Assembly (NCBI GenBank): GCA_914767715.1
Contig: OU612072.1
Coordinates: 11,100,001-11,164,000 of the forward strand
Direction of reading: 5' to 3'
DNA from: Membranipora membranacea
Taxonomy: Eukaryota; Bryozoa; Gymnolaemata; Cheilostomatida; Membraniporidae
DNA length: 64,000 nucleotides
A program made the position numbers and the translations under genes. The notes below the pieces were generated by a model. That model searched no databases, was not told the origin of the DNA, and was given only the letters and a program-made list of their open reading frames with translations. Each line of letters begins with the position of its first letter. Positions within the stretch are counted from its first letter, which is position 1. Shown here one piece after another: positions 12,511-25,902 of this stretch.

Positions 12511-14709
12511 TATCTAAAGAACAGTACCACTACATAAAGCTATTACAGAGAACTCCATTGGTCATGAATCATGCTACATCATCTTAGTTTTTCATGCTCC
12601 AGCTGCCAACATCTTATCTTTGTTACTAAAGTGAACTAGTGTGTATGGTTTGAGAGTTTGAATTACCTATGCAGCAGAAACTGCCATTTACCATAGTCTT
12701 TCTTGTAACTACGCAAGGGTTACTTTCCAATACTCTGCTGACAGTAGTGTCTAATATCTCTCGCATATTGAGAGAGATATACCCATTGCAATGCCTAAAA
12801 TTTAACATCCAGAATCAATTGTATCTCACATATTGATGTTCATATTTCGTTCTTACCTATTTTGACAAGCTTAGCTGGATAGCAGTGGGGTCAGATAACT
12901 CCCTTTATCGTTACTTTCCTCATTCCTAGATGGTCTTTGATCGGCCATTGACCAGTGGAGGAGGGCAACTCCGAATGCAGGCAATTAGATCAAACTTAAT
13001 CTGCATTACCCCATTATAGTATGACTATGGATTTCATAAATTTCTCATAAATCTTTTTCCAGTGATATTTCTTGGACGGATCAATTACATTTGAGTAAGC
13101 TAATCATGAAAGATAAGAAAGAAACTCAGTATAATTAAAGCTTAATTTGAATGTTTTGGCTAAAAATTTGCTCTCATTGTAGGTAAAATAAATGTAGATA
13201 AAATATTTAGCACCTAGTAGAATGTAAAGTTTTGTCCGGGATAAAATAATGGTTTTCAACTAAATCTACTTCCGGTTACAAAGTAATGATTTTCCTCACT
13301 AAACAGTGCTGGATCTAATAATATAAAAATACAATAATAGTTGATGTGGATTTTTTGGGCCTGAAAGATGGCTTTTGTAAAAGCCGATGTCTAGCAGGAT
13401 CCTCTAGAGTCTAGATATCAGCAGCTGCCAGTCGCTATAATGTTACTATAGATTATCAAAAGTGCTAGCTTCTGAGGTGTTTTCCAGTTCTTGTATCTGC
13501 AGGTCAGTTCAGAAAGATCAATGTGTGTTATGGTCAGGCAGGTTACATGACAAGTGAGATTTCATTTATAAAAAGATTGCAGCTTAGAATGGTTGAAAAA
13601 ATTGTACTCTAAAACAGGCTCGACTCAGTGCACAGTACATAACTCCGGCCAGGAAGATTTTCGTATAACACAAAAACTTACCAAGCAAGGTTATCTGCCC
13701 CTGATTTTAACCATGACGTCATAATTTGAAAGATAATATAGCTATTGTGGGTTCACTGCTGTAATAGTAAAATAGTGGCTTCCTAAGAAGCGTAATCATC
13801 CCATTAGTTTATGGAGATGGATAAATTACTCAATCTGTTAGCAAGCTTGCTTTTCCTTGCCAGATGGTTGGTGCTGCAGGAGTCATGGGTTCCAGAACCA
13901 CTGGGGAGCTAAGGCTGATAATTAATTATCTCAGCCCCAAGCATCCTTGCCTGTGTACTCATCTTCTGGCTGACTCATGAAAAGAGTTGTGAATAATGCA
14001 CAGATATATAGACAAGCTGGAAATATAGCCAAAACAGGTCCATGTAAAAGGGCCATGTAAGGTGAAACAACCCTAACATGTACGCTATGTTAGCAGATTG
14101 CCAACGGTATTACAGATTAAGTTAGTGGGATCAGGTGCACAAGTCTGAGTAGTTAATAGCATGTCTGCTAATAAGCTTAAAGTTGCCTGACAGGCACCTT
14201 TTAGCCAATCAATTGTAATGTTTAACGCAAATTTGAAGAAAAGCGTCTAAGGTGCTTTTTATTACTGGGCCTTGGTAGCGACTTTGCACGGATGAGCTGA
14301 TGGAAAGCAAACCTCCCTGTACTGGTTTGAGTTAGAGTACAGGCATGAGAATGATGAGGCGGAGATTATTGCACTGAAACGATGAAGAGTTGGCAGCCTC
14401 CCTCACTGCGCAACAGCGTAAACACACCGATTATGTAAAAACACCGAAACTGACAATACGCACTGACGGCTTGATAAGATTGATTGAGATGCTCATCAAC
14501 ACACAGGGGTGGCTTCATGTTGCTAGGGCCAGCCATGAGGGGGTTGTACTAGAGAAGGCCTCGAAACAGCGCTTGCCTCATAGTTTCTAGTTGAAGACCT
14601 GTGCGTTGTGCATTGGTATGCGCACCACTGTGTGTTGTATCTACGAATCAAGCGTGTAGACTTCATTATTAGTTTACCATATGTCTTTAACTTCATTTAA
14701 GTTTCATAG
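12511..14709. other. Intergenic, no gene seen
   Basis: Nothing coding can be supported. A small hairpin of TATCTCTC / GAGAGATA lies near 12757-12780. A short open stretch at 14390-14590 has relatively high GC and no stops, but no splice partners or recognisable domain. Confidence 0.45.
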
Positions 14710-14969
14710 ATCTGGTAAAAATTGAATATTTAGATGTTGATAATGACAATAATGAGGAAAGGATAATCCATTTTAGTTATTTCCCCATACATCGCTGGCT
14801 GCGCCACTCAGATGAGATAACTCTCTGTGAGTATGACTCTGAGCTGCCCCAAAAGGATAGAAATCTCGAGAGACGTAGCGAAGCATTGAAGCTCAAGCGA
14901 GAAATATGTATGTACGCTGAGAGAATTCATGGTGCATCTCCAAGTATAAGTTTGTGTAGATGTCCCTAG
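14710..14969 (+). pseudogene. Orphan exon resembling the PLAT-to-lipoxygenase junction of an animal lipoxygenase
   Basis: An acceptor (TTTAAGTTTCATAG) at 14709 opens a frame of about 86 codons in phase 1 that ends at TAG 14967-14969. It begins DLVKIEYLDVDN, continues HFSYFPIHRWL, then DSELPQKD, ERRSEALKLKREI. This layout matches the end of a PLAT beta-sandwich (the FPCxRWL-type motif) followed by the charged linker that leads into the lipoxygenase catalytic domain (E-rich, LPQ-D, RR-L-KR). No other PLAT or catalytic lipoxygenase exon (His-rich iron-binding motifs) was found nearby on either strand, so it is probably a gene fragment or decayed copy. It could also be a terminal exon, since it runs to a stop. 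Assignment rests on motif memory, without a search. Confidence 0.45.
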
Positions 14970-16839
14970 TTAAATAATGTTACATTTGCAAACAGCAAAT
15001 GGTGGCCTGTCATTCTGAAGCTGGTATAGTTTGCATCACAAACTACTTATTGTTTATTCATATTGTTGTGCTCAACAGTTATTGATTTTTGTTTGGTAAA
15101 TATTAATTTAGGTTGAGATATTACCAGATGATAAGAGGTTTCCCTTCAATACTCTGTAAGTATTAGGAAAGGAAAACTGTGGTTGGACAGGCTTATAATA
15201 ACTTTGACTTATATCACAGATCACAAAGCTATTGGGGCGATGCGGTCACTGTTTTGTGAAATATGGTCTCTCTCAATCTCATAGGGTTGGGTTTGTTTTA
15301 AAGAGCTAAGAACTCGTTACAATATCATCAATAAGTTTTATGAAAGCTAGGGTACAATTGATGTTCGCTGCGTAGCAAACTAAAAAATCAAATGTTCATT
15401 CTTTGTAAAATTATTTCTATTGGGAAAGTTGCTCACATTGACTCAGAAGTTGCAGGTATTTATGGTTTAATCTACTGCTATAATTGGATAAAACCAACAC
15501 AAGATCTTTTTGATAAATATAAATAGAGCAAAAACTAGATTGATGGCCCTGATGATAACTACTGCATCATTTTTACCAAGATTGACAGTAGGTGAGGAAG
15601 GGTGAGTGTCACTTAGTTTTAGCCGGATCACATAAGAAAGGTAGTTTAAGTGCCGAGGCTTTACTCACAATGACATATTTATTAGTTTCATGCCACAACC
15701 CTGCTATATAACAACGTCATAGAACATTGACCAACGTATAGCCCAACTTTGAATACTGAAAACCTGTAATACACGATATATTAATATACTGTTGCTTTTC
15801 GTCGCGGTGTTTCGAAAGTTACTCTTAACATGCAAATATTCTGCTGTTTATGGCTTCTTATTTTATTAGTTTTCCACAATGACCTGAAACCATTGTTATT
15901 ACAAACAACCACTTAAATGAGCCCTATATGCATTGTTGACCATCATTAAACCAAGTTATTTCGGTTTTGAAAAAATTTGCAAGCCAAAAATCGATTTGGT
16001 CCAAGTACAACAAACATCATATTTATTGACGAAGCCTTCCGAACAATAATAACATTTATCTTGTAGTTCATAACCGGTCATGTCAGAGAAATGGTAACAG
16101 GTACATACAGCTAGCTGAACACAAATGTGAAAAGTTCACTCAAATTGAGATCATTATAGGACTGACTTACTAGCCTTAAGATTGGATTGAGTTCAGTTAT
16201 CTAACCCAATGTTCTGAAATGACTGCAGATGGTTGAGCGATGATATTCAATTCACACTGACATACATTGGGAGTAATCGTTGGAGTTTAAAATTTGTGAG
16301 TAGACAATTACTAAATAATGCAACACATCAACTTCAATCACATGTCAATATAATGTGTGATTTTAGGTCTTGCCACATGCTGTTACTTGATGTCATACAA
16401 AATAAGGTCTATTTTGCAATAGAAGACAAAGTGTTTTATTCGAATAGGTCATACTAACAGCTTCTACTTTCATGATACAGATTTGACGTTCATAATAAGG
16501 ATATCCACTGTTATCACTACAACCGTTCACTCTAGAAAGTGAATCACATAAATTTAGATGCTTTGTTCACTATCATAGATCTTACTTGTTGTAACCTTAT
16601 CATTTGACCTTGTCCTATTTGGCGACCTCACGTTATGTACATTCTTATGTCAACAGTACATAGTACCAAACTGTAGAATGTTTAATTCAGCCTTATCTGA
16701 AGTTGAAACTCGTAACATAAACTAGGTTATAACTTGTACTTATAACTGGTGAGCTCACTCACTCATGGCACTCAGATAAGACTGGAGCTGTAGAACTAAG
16801 TATTATTTACCGACAGAGTTTTTTTGTAGGTTGAGAACT
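14970..16839. other. Intergenic, no gene seen
   Basis: AT-rich sequence between the orphan exon and the start of the NHL gene. Open stretches (for example 16233-16457) lack recognisable domains and splice context. The promoter of the NHL gene should lie in the right-hand end, but no core element could be assigned. Confidence 0.45.
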
Positions 16840-19800
16840 ATGGAGCTAAAAATTGTTCTTCTAGCTGTAAGTAAGATAATCATGCTTTCCATTTCGCTGC
16901 CCGTTCGCGACAAAGTTCTATCTGGCAAAACTACAGGGTTTCTCATGGTCCAGATTTCAAATTCTTCTAACTGGCCGAGTTAATCCCTATATTCAATCCG
17001 TTTTGTGCACATAATATGAGTCTTGTCTGCCACCAGCCAGTATTGCTATATACTTATTCCAACAAAGGCTTTTTCTTCTACAGATTCTACTGACAGTGAC
17101 TATAAAGAGTAGTTGGTGTATGAATCAGGATGCACAGGATATAGTTAATCGGTGAGCCACTGTGTTAATATTTGCTTTCTACAGTGTAGTGACTGCCTTA
17201 GCTCCGTATAGTGTTTATATGACCATCTCTTGATGAGATGAAATTAAGATTGGTTAGAACAAGATTATTTTGAGAATACCCTATTGAAGAAGCGATTTGT
17301 TGTAGTCAACTCTGTGGAGTGGATATATCGTAGCTAGGTAGCTAAGTTTAATTTGTTGCGCAATCCAACCTGATAGTGTACGTCTTATGACAACTCAAAA
17401 TCATTACCTATTTATTGTATCGTGAACATAATTTCTCATTTTCAAGATTGTGCAAAATGCACAATTTCAACAATAGAAAACCGTCACAATTTTCCATTAG
17501 TATAAATATTGTGGTGAAAGTTAAATTCTGATATTTAAATAATAACGTTATAAAAAGCTGGGATAGTAAATTAATCAGCAAAAATATATGCAGAGAATTA
17601 TGGTCACTTCTTTCAATAATGACTTAGACCAATGGGATTCGAGAAAAAAAACTAAAATTTTGCATAATTTTATTATTACAGATTAGAGAGGTCTAGGGCT
17701 AAAGACTTCACAACCACCTCTCATGATGTTTATCACATTGAGATGGATCTATACCACCCAGGACACATCATCTTCACAGATTACTGCTCACTTAAGACAA
17801 GCAACAGTAAATCTTCAACCATAATAGCAGGGAGTACTAATGAGAACAGTTACAGAGAGGGAAGAGGGTCCGAAGCCCGTTTCAACCGTATAGCTGGATT
17901 CACTCAAATCTCAGCAGCGCGTGTAGTTGTAGCAGACCATAACAATAACTGCCTGAGAGTAGTCGATCGCTCTACAGGAATAACTTCTGTGTTGGCTGGA
18001 AAGTGCCAGTACGCAAATTACATTGACGGTCACCCTGGTCAGTTCAACGGTCCCCATTCTGTAATAAGAGACATTCATGATGAGAGTAAACTAATCATCA
18101 CCGACTTCTATAACAGAGCTGTAAGGATAGTAGACATATGGACCCGAGCAATGAGCACTTTTGTGAAGTCTGACATCCTCATGTCTATTACGTTCCTGAC
18201 ACAGGGTGAGAACGGTGACATGTACGTGATAGCAGCGACTAATGCTCTATACCGTATCACATACCGAGGAAAGTACATCAAACTCATCTCAGGCTCTCCC
18301 GGGTACTCAGGCTACAGAGACAGCTCTCTCTTAAACTCTTTATTCTCTTTTCCACGTGACCTCGCATACATCGGGCAAAAAACTCTGCTAGTAGCTGACC
18401 ATAACAATAAGAAGATTCGACTAGTTGACATGGACAGAAACAGAGTATCTACACTGAATATCTGCTCAGGATGTCTAAAAATACCTCACTCTCTACTGAT
18501 CACCAACACATCTCTGTATGTCGGACAATACAAAAAAATCCAGCAGTTTATATGTGAGCTTACAGAATACACATCAATATTATAAATATCACATGTGGCT
18601 GTTTTACTCTGTCTATGAGTTTGGATTTTTAGAAAGTTGCATGTCACGCATTTGAACACTAAGCCTATATCTAACTGGTTTATTTGTGTTTAACAAGTGT
18701 TTATCATAGATAGATATTCGAGCAAAAATATTGTTTAAAAATCATCCATTTGATGCAGGATAGATAGGCAATTGCAAGAGAAGTGCTCCAATTTTGTTTT
18801 CATTATATCAAAGGATTTCCATCATTTATTGTTTAGATTCTGAAGTGACCACCACAACCTCTACACCAGCAACTTCCAAACCATCAACAACCACACCAAC
18901 CACTTCCAAACCGACAACTACCGAACCAACAACTGTCACATCGACAACTACACCACCAACAACAAGCCCACCGACAAATTTCACCAGTTGTCAGGACAGA
19001 CATATGACTTACCATGTGACATCTGAAGATGGGAGAGCACTAGTAGAGATAATCCCTGGTGTGAAGACTAGATTTGGCGTTGGTAACCATGTGATTTACA
19101 TTGGCCGCTGTTCTCTCAATGTTCGAGTTATCAATGATGGTGAGTAACACTTTCCAATATCACATTTAAACTTTAAGTATGAAAATATCAACCAGGTCAT
19201 CACAAACTCTCTCAATCTTATGCATTACTACAAACTAGATACACAAGCATTCAATCATCTGCCTCCCTCAGTGCCACCATATCCATCAGTGTTGTGACTG
19301 CAATAATACACAAATATCAATATCTGACCATATATTAAACCCTTGCTACTTCACAAACAACCATATCTGAATATTTGTCACTTTACCTTATCTTACTTCT
19401 CAAGATAACCATATAATTATGATGGCAAGTACTGCTGGTGATTTTTGATTCAACTGCCATCAAAAACAGCTGCAATTGTTGTCAATATCTTATCTTTGGT
19501 AACAATTGTGCAATTTAATCGAACAATGCTATACGACAAATCATCAATAGTCTACAGTCAAGGCACTGTAGTGTAGAACAAAACTTCTCTGACCAACCAC
19601 GGAGATTGAAAGTCAACAGAATAATGTGTATAATGTGTAGTTCTTTATAATTCTTAATATACTATTCTATTATCTCTGCTTCCTACAGGATCATCATCCA
19701 GTAAAGCTGATGTCTGTGTAGATACAACTCTGAGATATTATGTTACATCGGAGAAGGAGAGAGTTAATGTCAAAATTTCATCTGATTATTCTATAGAACT

Positions 19801-22380
19801 CCCAGTTGGTAAATTCAGATATAAAGTGTCTACCTGTGTGGTCTCTGTGGAGGTTATCTACAATGGTGAGCAATTTATTCAAGTTCATATGCAGTCATTT
19901 TTTTCTTTTCTGCTGAAATGGAAGCTGCATTACAATAGCCATCCACCATTTATAGAAAAGAGGCAAGTGGACAGAGTGAAGTTCTCTGCTCCATTAGGAA
20001 GTGCAAGGATACTGAGATAGGTGTTGGATATCTCTGGTTAGGGGTTTCAACCTGATCCCAACCACAAACCGGCCGGACGAGGGGCGTATATTCTAAAAAA
20101 TTTCACTCACTGACTTTTTAGAGATGAGCATAATGATTGGGCGCAGCCCGATCCACACGCCGTAGGCGTGGCGGGGAGGGTGTGGGTGTGTGTCAATACA
20201 CCGGCCTTTTGATTGGCTCGTCCAGCTCAAGGTCAAAAGTTAAACTCTGTATGTACCGTAATTCCTCACTTATAAGACATCCCCCCTTGGGAAAAGTAAA
20301 AATGCTCCAGTTATAAAGCACCCATTTGAAAAAAAATTTGACTTTGTTGGGATTTGATCCCACAACATTCTTAATAAACAGTGGTTATCAGACAGACGCC
20401 CTACACACTGAGCTATTCAGGCTGGCTAACAAACAGTAATCACAGATTTTGAATGACGGATATCCGTGGTCCGTGATTGCTAATATACGCCACTGGGCCA
20501 GACCACCAATATTGTTCTGTGTGTACATTAATATAGCCATTCACCGTTAAGCAGCAATGACTTTGTTCTTCAGCTACACAAAGGTTGAAATCAAGCTGCA
20601 CACATATACAAGATTTTGTTAGCGTCCGTGTAATTGTCTAATGCATTGTGATATTTTACAGGTGCAAGCTCTAACGCCGAACTGTGTCCAGATGTAATCA
20701 GAAAAGTTGTCTCTCCTTCCACTGAGTTATCAGCCCTTGAATTCTCAATAGATGGGAAAACTCATACAATTCAACTTCCAGTCGGAGTATACGGTTATCA
20801 AATCCATGGAGATAATACAAATTGTTCACTGAGGGTGGAAATTAAAGGTACAAAAAATATATTTTTACTCATTGAGTGATAAAAGTTAAATCAGTTGTTT
20901 ATTAGCAATGTTTTTCTTCGTCATATATACAAACCCAGCAAATCGTGTGGTTGTGCCAATTCAGTGGAAGATATTGCTATTAAGTCCCTTCATTTTGTTG
21001 ATAATTCCTGTCCTCAATTTCCAAATTCAGATTATCTGCTGGTGAGACATATAGATATGGTGGCCAAATACGATATCAAGTGTTCCTTGCTCAGTGATAA
21101 CATTGCCCTATCTACTCTGAAGGTCCTAGCCAATGGTAATGTCAATCAGATAAAAGAAATATGTCAGCAAGGTGAGTGGTTTATAATATTCGTGTCTGCA
21201 TATCCATCTAAGAGGGTGATTTTAATCTACAACTGAATTTCATAATACGACGACCGGTGACACTTGGTCTATAAATGATCCATCAAACAACCAACCTTGT
21301 TTGATAAAGGTATGATCAACTTGTGGTTAGCATTTTGTGGTTCAGTGGCACTACTTAGCCTAGTGAGTGTCCAGAGCTTACTTTGCCCTGTTCCAGCAGT
21401 AAAGTGAGTCTGAGGTTAAGTAAAATATGTTTTAACAATTATTACAGACTGCAGCCCACAGGCTGGTTCTCAAGCTAAGCTGAGTTGTGAGAATGATACA
21501 TTAACAGCAGTCTGGTCAACTGATGCTACTTTCAATGGTACAGTTACAGAGATACCTCCTGACCTAAAACAAAGACTCACAGATAGACTTATTAAGGAGA
21601 GTAAATATCCCACACTGAGTCTTGCAGTCATCACAAGGATTCCTCCGTAAGTCATCTTAGTTCTAGTGTACTACTGTATACCTTCACTGTTATATATTCA
21701 CACACACGGATATCTTTAGACCCAAATTCTATTCTGTTTAGATGAGATCTTTGTCTGTCATTTGTGTATAAGCTGTCACTTGGTTCTCGTTTTCTGACCT
21801 TGTCAACCTGACCCTGTGTTGCATGGCACATTGATATTGATGAAGTTAAATCGATAACAGGCAAGTCAGTATGAATATTGGCCTTGAATATGGTTTTATT
21901 TTATATGCCCTTTTCAACACATTTATGACACATTGCATTAGAGCAGCTTTCAGTTTTATGTTAACATTAACATTTCACCACGAAGTCATTTAGACCTTTG
22001 ATCTGCTGATTGTCATGTAATGGTTGCCTTTATCTTCTAAAAGGAAAAAGCGGCTGGCTAATTGGAAATCATTGTTCCTGTTTTAGAAAATTCTATATCA
22101 AGATGTTGTAACGGCAATCTTTATATTAATCTTTATCGATAAAATGAGCAGCCATTATATACAGGTCTCCCTTGATAGCACTACTGCAATGTGCTATTTT
22201 GACCAAGTTGTTCAACGAAATCCATATTATCTTATATCCGTTAGGCTAGTATACCCAACAAAGACAAAGACTGGAGCTTATGCTGAACTCGTGTTGACTT
22301 CTTCATGTCTTCAAAATAAGGATTATGACTTAAAAACAGATTCATGCGTAGCAATCAATAGTTGTACTGCAACACCGTGA
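16840..22380 (+). CDS. Secreted NHL-propeller protein with Thr-rich linker and HYR-like repeats
   Basis: Nine exons give 755 aa: 16840-16866, 17084-17151, 17682-18553, 18837-19139, 19689-19865, 20662-20847, 20965-21171, 21448-21646, 22152-22380; phases agree at every junction. The signal peptide (MELKIVLLAILLTV, residues 1-21) is split by intron 1. Residues about 33-320 form an NHL-type beta-propeller, with blades such as VVVADHNNNCLRVVD, LIITDFYNRAVRIVD and LLVADHNNKKIRLVD. The big exon must use the GTGAGC donor at 18554, otherwise it would stop 10 codons later. Residues about 324-365 are mucin-like TTT/TSKP repeats. Three modules of about 55-60 aa follow, each starting near a Cys and ending in a shape like ELPVGKFRYKV...C..SVEV, as in the C-terminal half of HYR domains; each is one symmetrical phase-1 exon. 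A diverged Cys-containing tail ends without a membrane span or GPI signal. An extracellular matrix or adhesion role is inferred. The least certain junctions are the acceptors at 20964 and 22151. Confidence 0.85.
20255..20520 (-). repeat. Decayed tRNA-like SINE in an intron of the NHL gene
   Basis: On the minus strand, positions about 20437-20342 read as a tRNA-like head: TGAATAGCTCAGTGTGTAGG (A-box region) followed about 35 bases later by GGGATCAAATCCCAAC (B-box region). Limits are approximate. The flanking 20100-20250 stretch is unusually GC-rich, with a GGGCGCAGCCC hairpin and CGCC/GGCG pairs, and may be another transposon remnant. Confidence 0.45.
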
Positions 22381-24911
22381 CAGCAAATGGAATGGGTTCC
22401 GAAATGCAGACATGTTTAACTAAACCTGAGATGCAAAGGCTAAACATGTGAGATGCTCTTTTTACCAAATTATTTCTCATCAATTATTGTGTTAGTATCA
22501 TATTTTGGAGTTATCTACACCTTCTCTTGATCACCTAACTAGAGGCAATAATGTAGTAGCCTCCAACTTGTAAACATGCTTTTGCATCATGGATCAACTA
22601 AAACTCAACTTTACTTCTAAAGCTGCGTTTACATTAGGCCGTCTTTTGGCCCAGTCTAAAGTCTGACCGACAAATTACTAAGACGGAGGCTGAGACTGTG
22701 TAGTGTGAATTACAAAAACGGTTGACTGACCTTGTCTGACCGGCTTTTAAGACGGAGTCTGGCATTTTGAGCAGTGCTCGTTTTGCCGTCTCAATACTGC
22801 CCGTCTTAACACAAATTCCAAATTAGCGATCACAATACTGCCCTTTGTTCTATCGCTCACATTTATTTTCTCTGAGACTGACATTGGCTAAGCCGGTGCT
22901 ATGTAAACACATGCCAGTCTCAGACTCTGGCTAAGACTTGGGGTTAAAGACTGCTCAGTCTTGAGTTGGTGGCCAGCTGACGGAGACGTCCTAATGTAAA
23001 CGCAGCTATACACTACTTCCACAGTCTTCTAACACCAACCAGATCAAACTTTTACCATTAATATTGCTAATCAAGGATTTATTATATTTATGGTGAGATA
23101 TGACTTTCAGCCTGTCTGGTATTAATCACATCAACTTGATATTCAAATCTTGCAGCTTTTCTGACTCAACATTGAATCTAATCATTGATATTATGTATTG
23201 TGTATTGTGTATTGTGCATTATGTATTATGTATTTAGAACACTGATATTAATTATTATAGGAGCTATAACCGGGGCACTACATTACTCGAAACTAATCTA
23301 TATCCATGAAGCACATACAATCTAAAATATATATATATATCTTTTGGTGGTTGGAATAAGCAATAATTGTAAGTTCAACACATTGTCAACTCAATATTAT
23401 TTTAAAATTGACAGTAGTTTTTCATTCTCTGAGGCATCATTTCTAACACTGCCAAATATTTTAACAGGTTACATTTTAACCTGAAATTGACATTGCAAGA
23501 TACCATCATTACTCACTCACTTACTCACTATTAATCCTTTGTTTATAATTTTATGCACAGTTCACCTAACTAATTACACCATTATTATCATTTTAGGGTA
23601 CAATTCCAAAGAAATAAATCTTGAAGCAAAAAACATTCCTACACTACCATCATTCTAATACAATTATGTAGTCTTTGCACTCTGATTGGAGAGAATGACA
23701 TTTAAACCATTGAAGACCATTTTTGCTGGTGAATCCGATATTGCCAAAGTACAATAATTGTAGGTAGCTCCTGTAGCCAGTTGTGTAGTATTTTAGTATT
23801 GTTAATATCTGATGTGCTATATTTCCTTCATTCTGAATATCAACTCTCTATCTCACTGATTATGAATAATTATTAATTACCAAAACATTTTCTTGATGTC
23901 ACTGCCTGGATAATTTATAATGCTCTTTGATCTAAGTTCAAAGCCAGCGCCTTTAAACATGTAAACAGGAACTTATGTGACATGTCTTGTCGGCTTTCAT
24001 GTATGTATCAACAGCCATAGTGCAGGCTTACACAGGCTTGTTAAGTGAACTTCATTGAATTGTTAGGGAAGTGTGCGTTGTACAATTAAAGTAGACAGCA
24101 ATTATCTTCAATATAGCAACATGGCAACTCAAACTATCTGTAAAAATTGAACAATTACTACTTTACTCTACTAATCTACTTTTGATGTATTATGACCACT
24201 GACAGCAATGGATACAGGATCAGGTGGAGAAAGGAAGTATAATCAGTAAATTGTTGATTTTTCTTGAATTTTCTTTACCCTTTAAGGGTAGCGTTGGAAT
24301 CGTCCCTCATGTTTAATAGTATATGATCTGACATCCAAATACTTTTGCATGTATCTTACCTTAGTTTCTAGTCTTTCATCTTTAACCAATATGACTCGGA
24401 ATGAATATTCTGGACATTTAAACAACAAAAATATTTATGCTTGTATTGACTCCAAAAAAGCCCTCTTTCCCTCACCATCTCATCATAAATAAAATTAAGT
24501 TGCTAGCTTGCTGTTCACAGCTCCAGATGAGTAATTGTTATATAATGAGTATGTGAGCAGGTGAACACACTGATAAAGCCCTTTTGGGTTCCCTAAAACC
24601 GGGAGAGCTCCTGCAAACAGGGGAAGAAAATGCAGAACGAGGACTTCCCCTAGGCATCGCACAGGAAACCAATCAAAGCTGATAGTCATTCTAATTTATA
24701 CTTGTTGATTCCGCATTGACTGCTAAAGATTTTGTTATAACTTCAGGTAAAACATTTGCAGGAACCATTAAACCACGAAGTTAATACCGAATGAGCCTCA
24801 TGTCTGTATGGAAAAAGTCAAATGCATTCAAATTATTTCTATTTATTCAAAGTTAAAAGCTGATGTATTTTTAGCATAAAAAACTATTCAAAGTTTTTCA
24901 TCTAAGCATTT
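22381..24911. other. Intergenic, holds one MITE-like element
   Basis: Apart from the inverted-repeat element at 22621-23007, only low-complexity tracts were seen: TGTATTG-type repeats at about 23188-23235 and an AT run at about 23318-23342. No gene is supported. Confidence 0.5.
22621..23007. mobile_element. MITE-like element with 18-bp terminal inverted repeats
   Basis: It begins AGCTGCGTTTACATTAGG and ends with the exact inverse CCTAATGTAAACGCAGCT; length 387 bp. The interior has further imperfect self-complementarity (AAGTCTGACC.../...AGACTGGGCC-type stretches), so the single strand could fold. No coding capacity is seen. The target duplication is unclear, so no superfamily is assigned. 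Confidence 0.7.
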
Positions 24912-25142
24912 CACTGCGTTTCATACCCAAGAATTGTCTGGCAATTCTGTACAATTCTGTACAATTCTAGAATTGTCAGAAACTGACCTATATATCATTA
25001 CCCAACCAGCAACCATTATTGTGTAATTAACCCTGCCTGCTAAATAAATTACTTTCATTATTGCTATTGTATAGTCATAGTATAAGCCTTTACAGTTCTA
25101 GTCAATATCATACAATTGGATTGACATTGTATTCAATGAGTT

Positions 25143-25402
25143 TGTATTTAAAGGTTGATTAAAATCCAATGTCTTATCAATCGCCCGTCCCGAGGAATGG
25201 GCGGCGAAATATTATTGCCTTATTAGCGAGGCCGCAATATCTGCGCCAAATTGCTCTCTGTTTGCAGGCAGGTCGGAGCACACCTGGGGGACCAACCAAT
25301 CCCCAGTAGAAGATGGACTGCTGTGGGATTCGAACCCACAACCTTCAACACTTGCGTGTTGAAGTCCAGCGCTCTAACCAACTGAGCCACCTCCTACTCC
25401 TA
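25143..25402 (-). repeat. tRNA-derived SINE (family S1), inserted in palindromic element 1
   Basis: Reading the minus strand, a tRNA-like head (GGTGGCTCAGTTGGTTAGAG, then GGGTTCGAATCCCACAG at about 25325-25340) is followed by a body that matches 36953-37210: CCCAGGTGTGCTCC, CTGCCTGC, GAGAGCAA, ATTTCGCCGCCCAT. Anticodon-arm pairing is poor and a long body follows, so this is a SINE and not a functional tRNA gene. Confidence 0.8.
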
Positions 25403-25902
25403 CTGAAAATCTATATTGCGGAAGGCCCAGGTTCAAATCGCCGCCTGGGCAAATCTTTTCTTTTCGTTTCATTATGATAAAAATTGAATGCATTCCATTC
25501 GAAATGTTGGCTCACAATATTTGTAAGCACAGAAAACTCTTAGTAATGAGTATGATGACCCGACAAAATACTTATTTTCAACTCTTCTGTGTTGTACCAT
25601 ACCCTACGTTACATTTTGTGCAATCTGTTAATATTGGCAGCAACTGCATAAATAGAATACATCAGCTAAACTATGCTAGCAGAATTATCAGAAAACTTTG
25701 CTACTAATAAAAATGTACAAAATCGCTCACCAGATGAGCAAGGAATTATTTTGTATCAACTGTCCTACATGCCTAAGTGGAGAGAAGTGAATGAGGCCAT
25801 ATTTTCCACAGAACCACTGACCACTGAAAATATGCTGACTGATGCTAAAAAAACTCAAACTTGGTGTCACAGCAAGTATTGGCATAGTCTTAAATACGCT
25901 CA

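Noticed and set aside
16233-16457. A 74-codon plus-strand gene before the NHL gene
   Set aside because: No signal peptide, domain or splice context; similar to chance open stretches elsewhere in the AT-rich spacer.
18794-18836. Start of a separate Thr-rich protein gene at 18794
   Set aside because: The sequence before 18837 ends in a good acceptor, and the NHL exon has a matching phase-1 donor at 18554, so it is one gene.
25320-25400. Functional tRNA gene on the minus strand
   Set aside because: A and B boxes are present, but the head is joined to a long body shared with another copy at 36953-37210, which marks a SINE.
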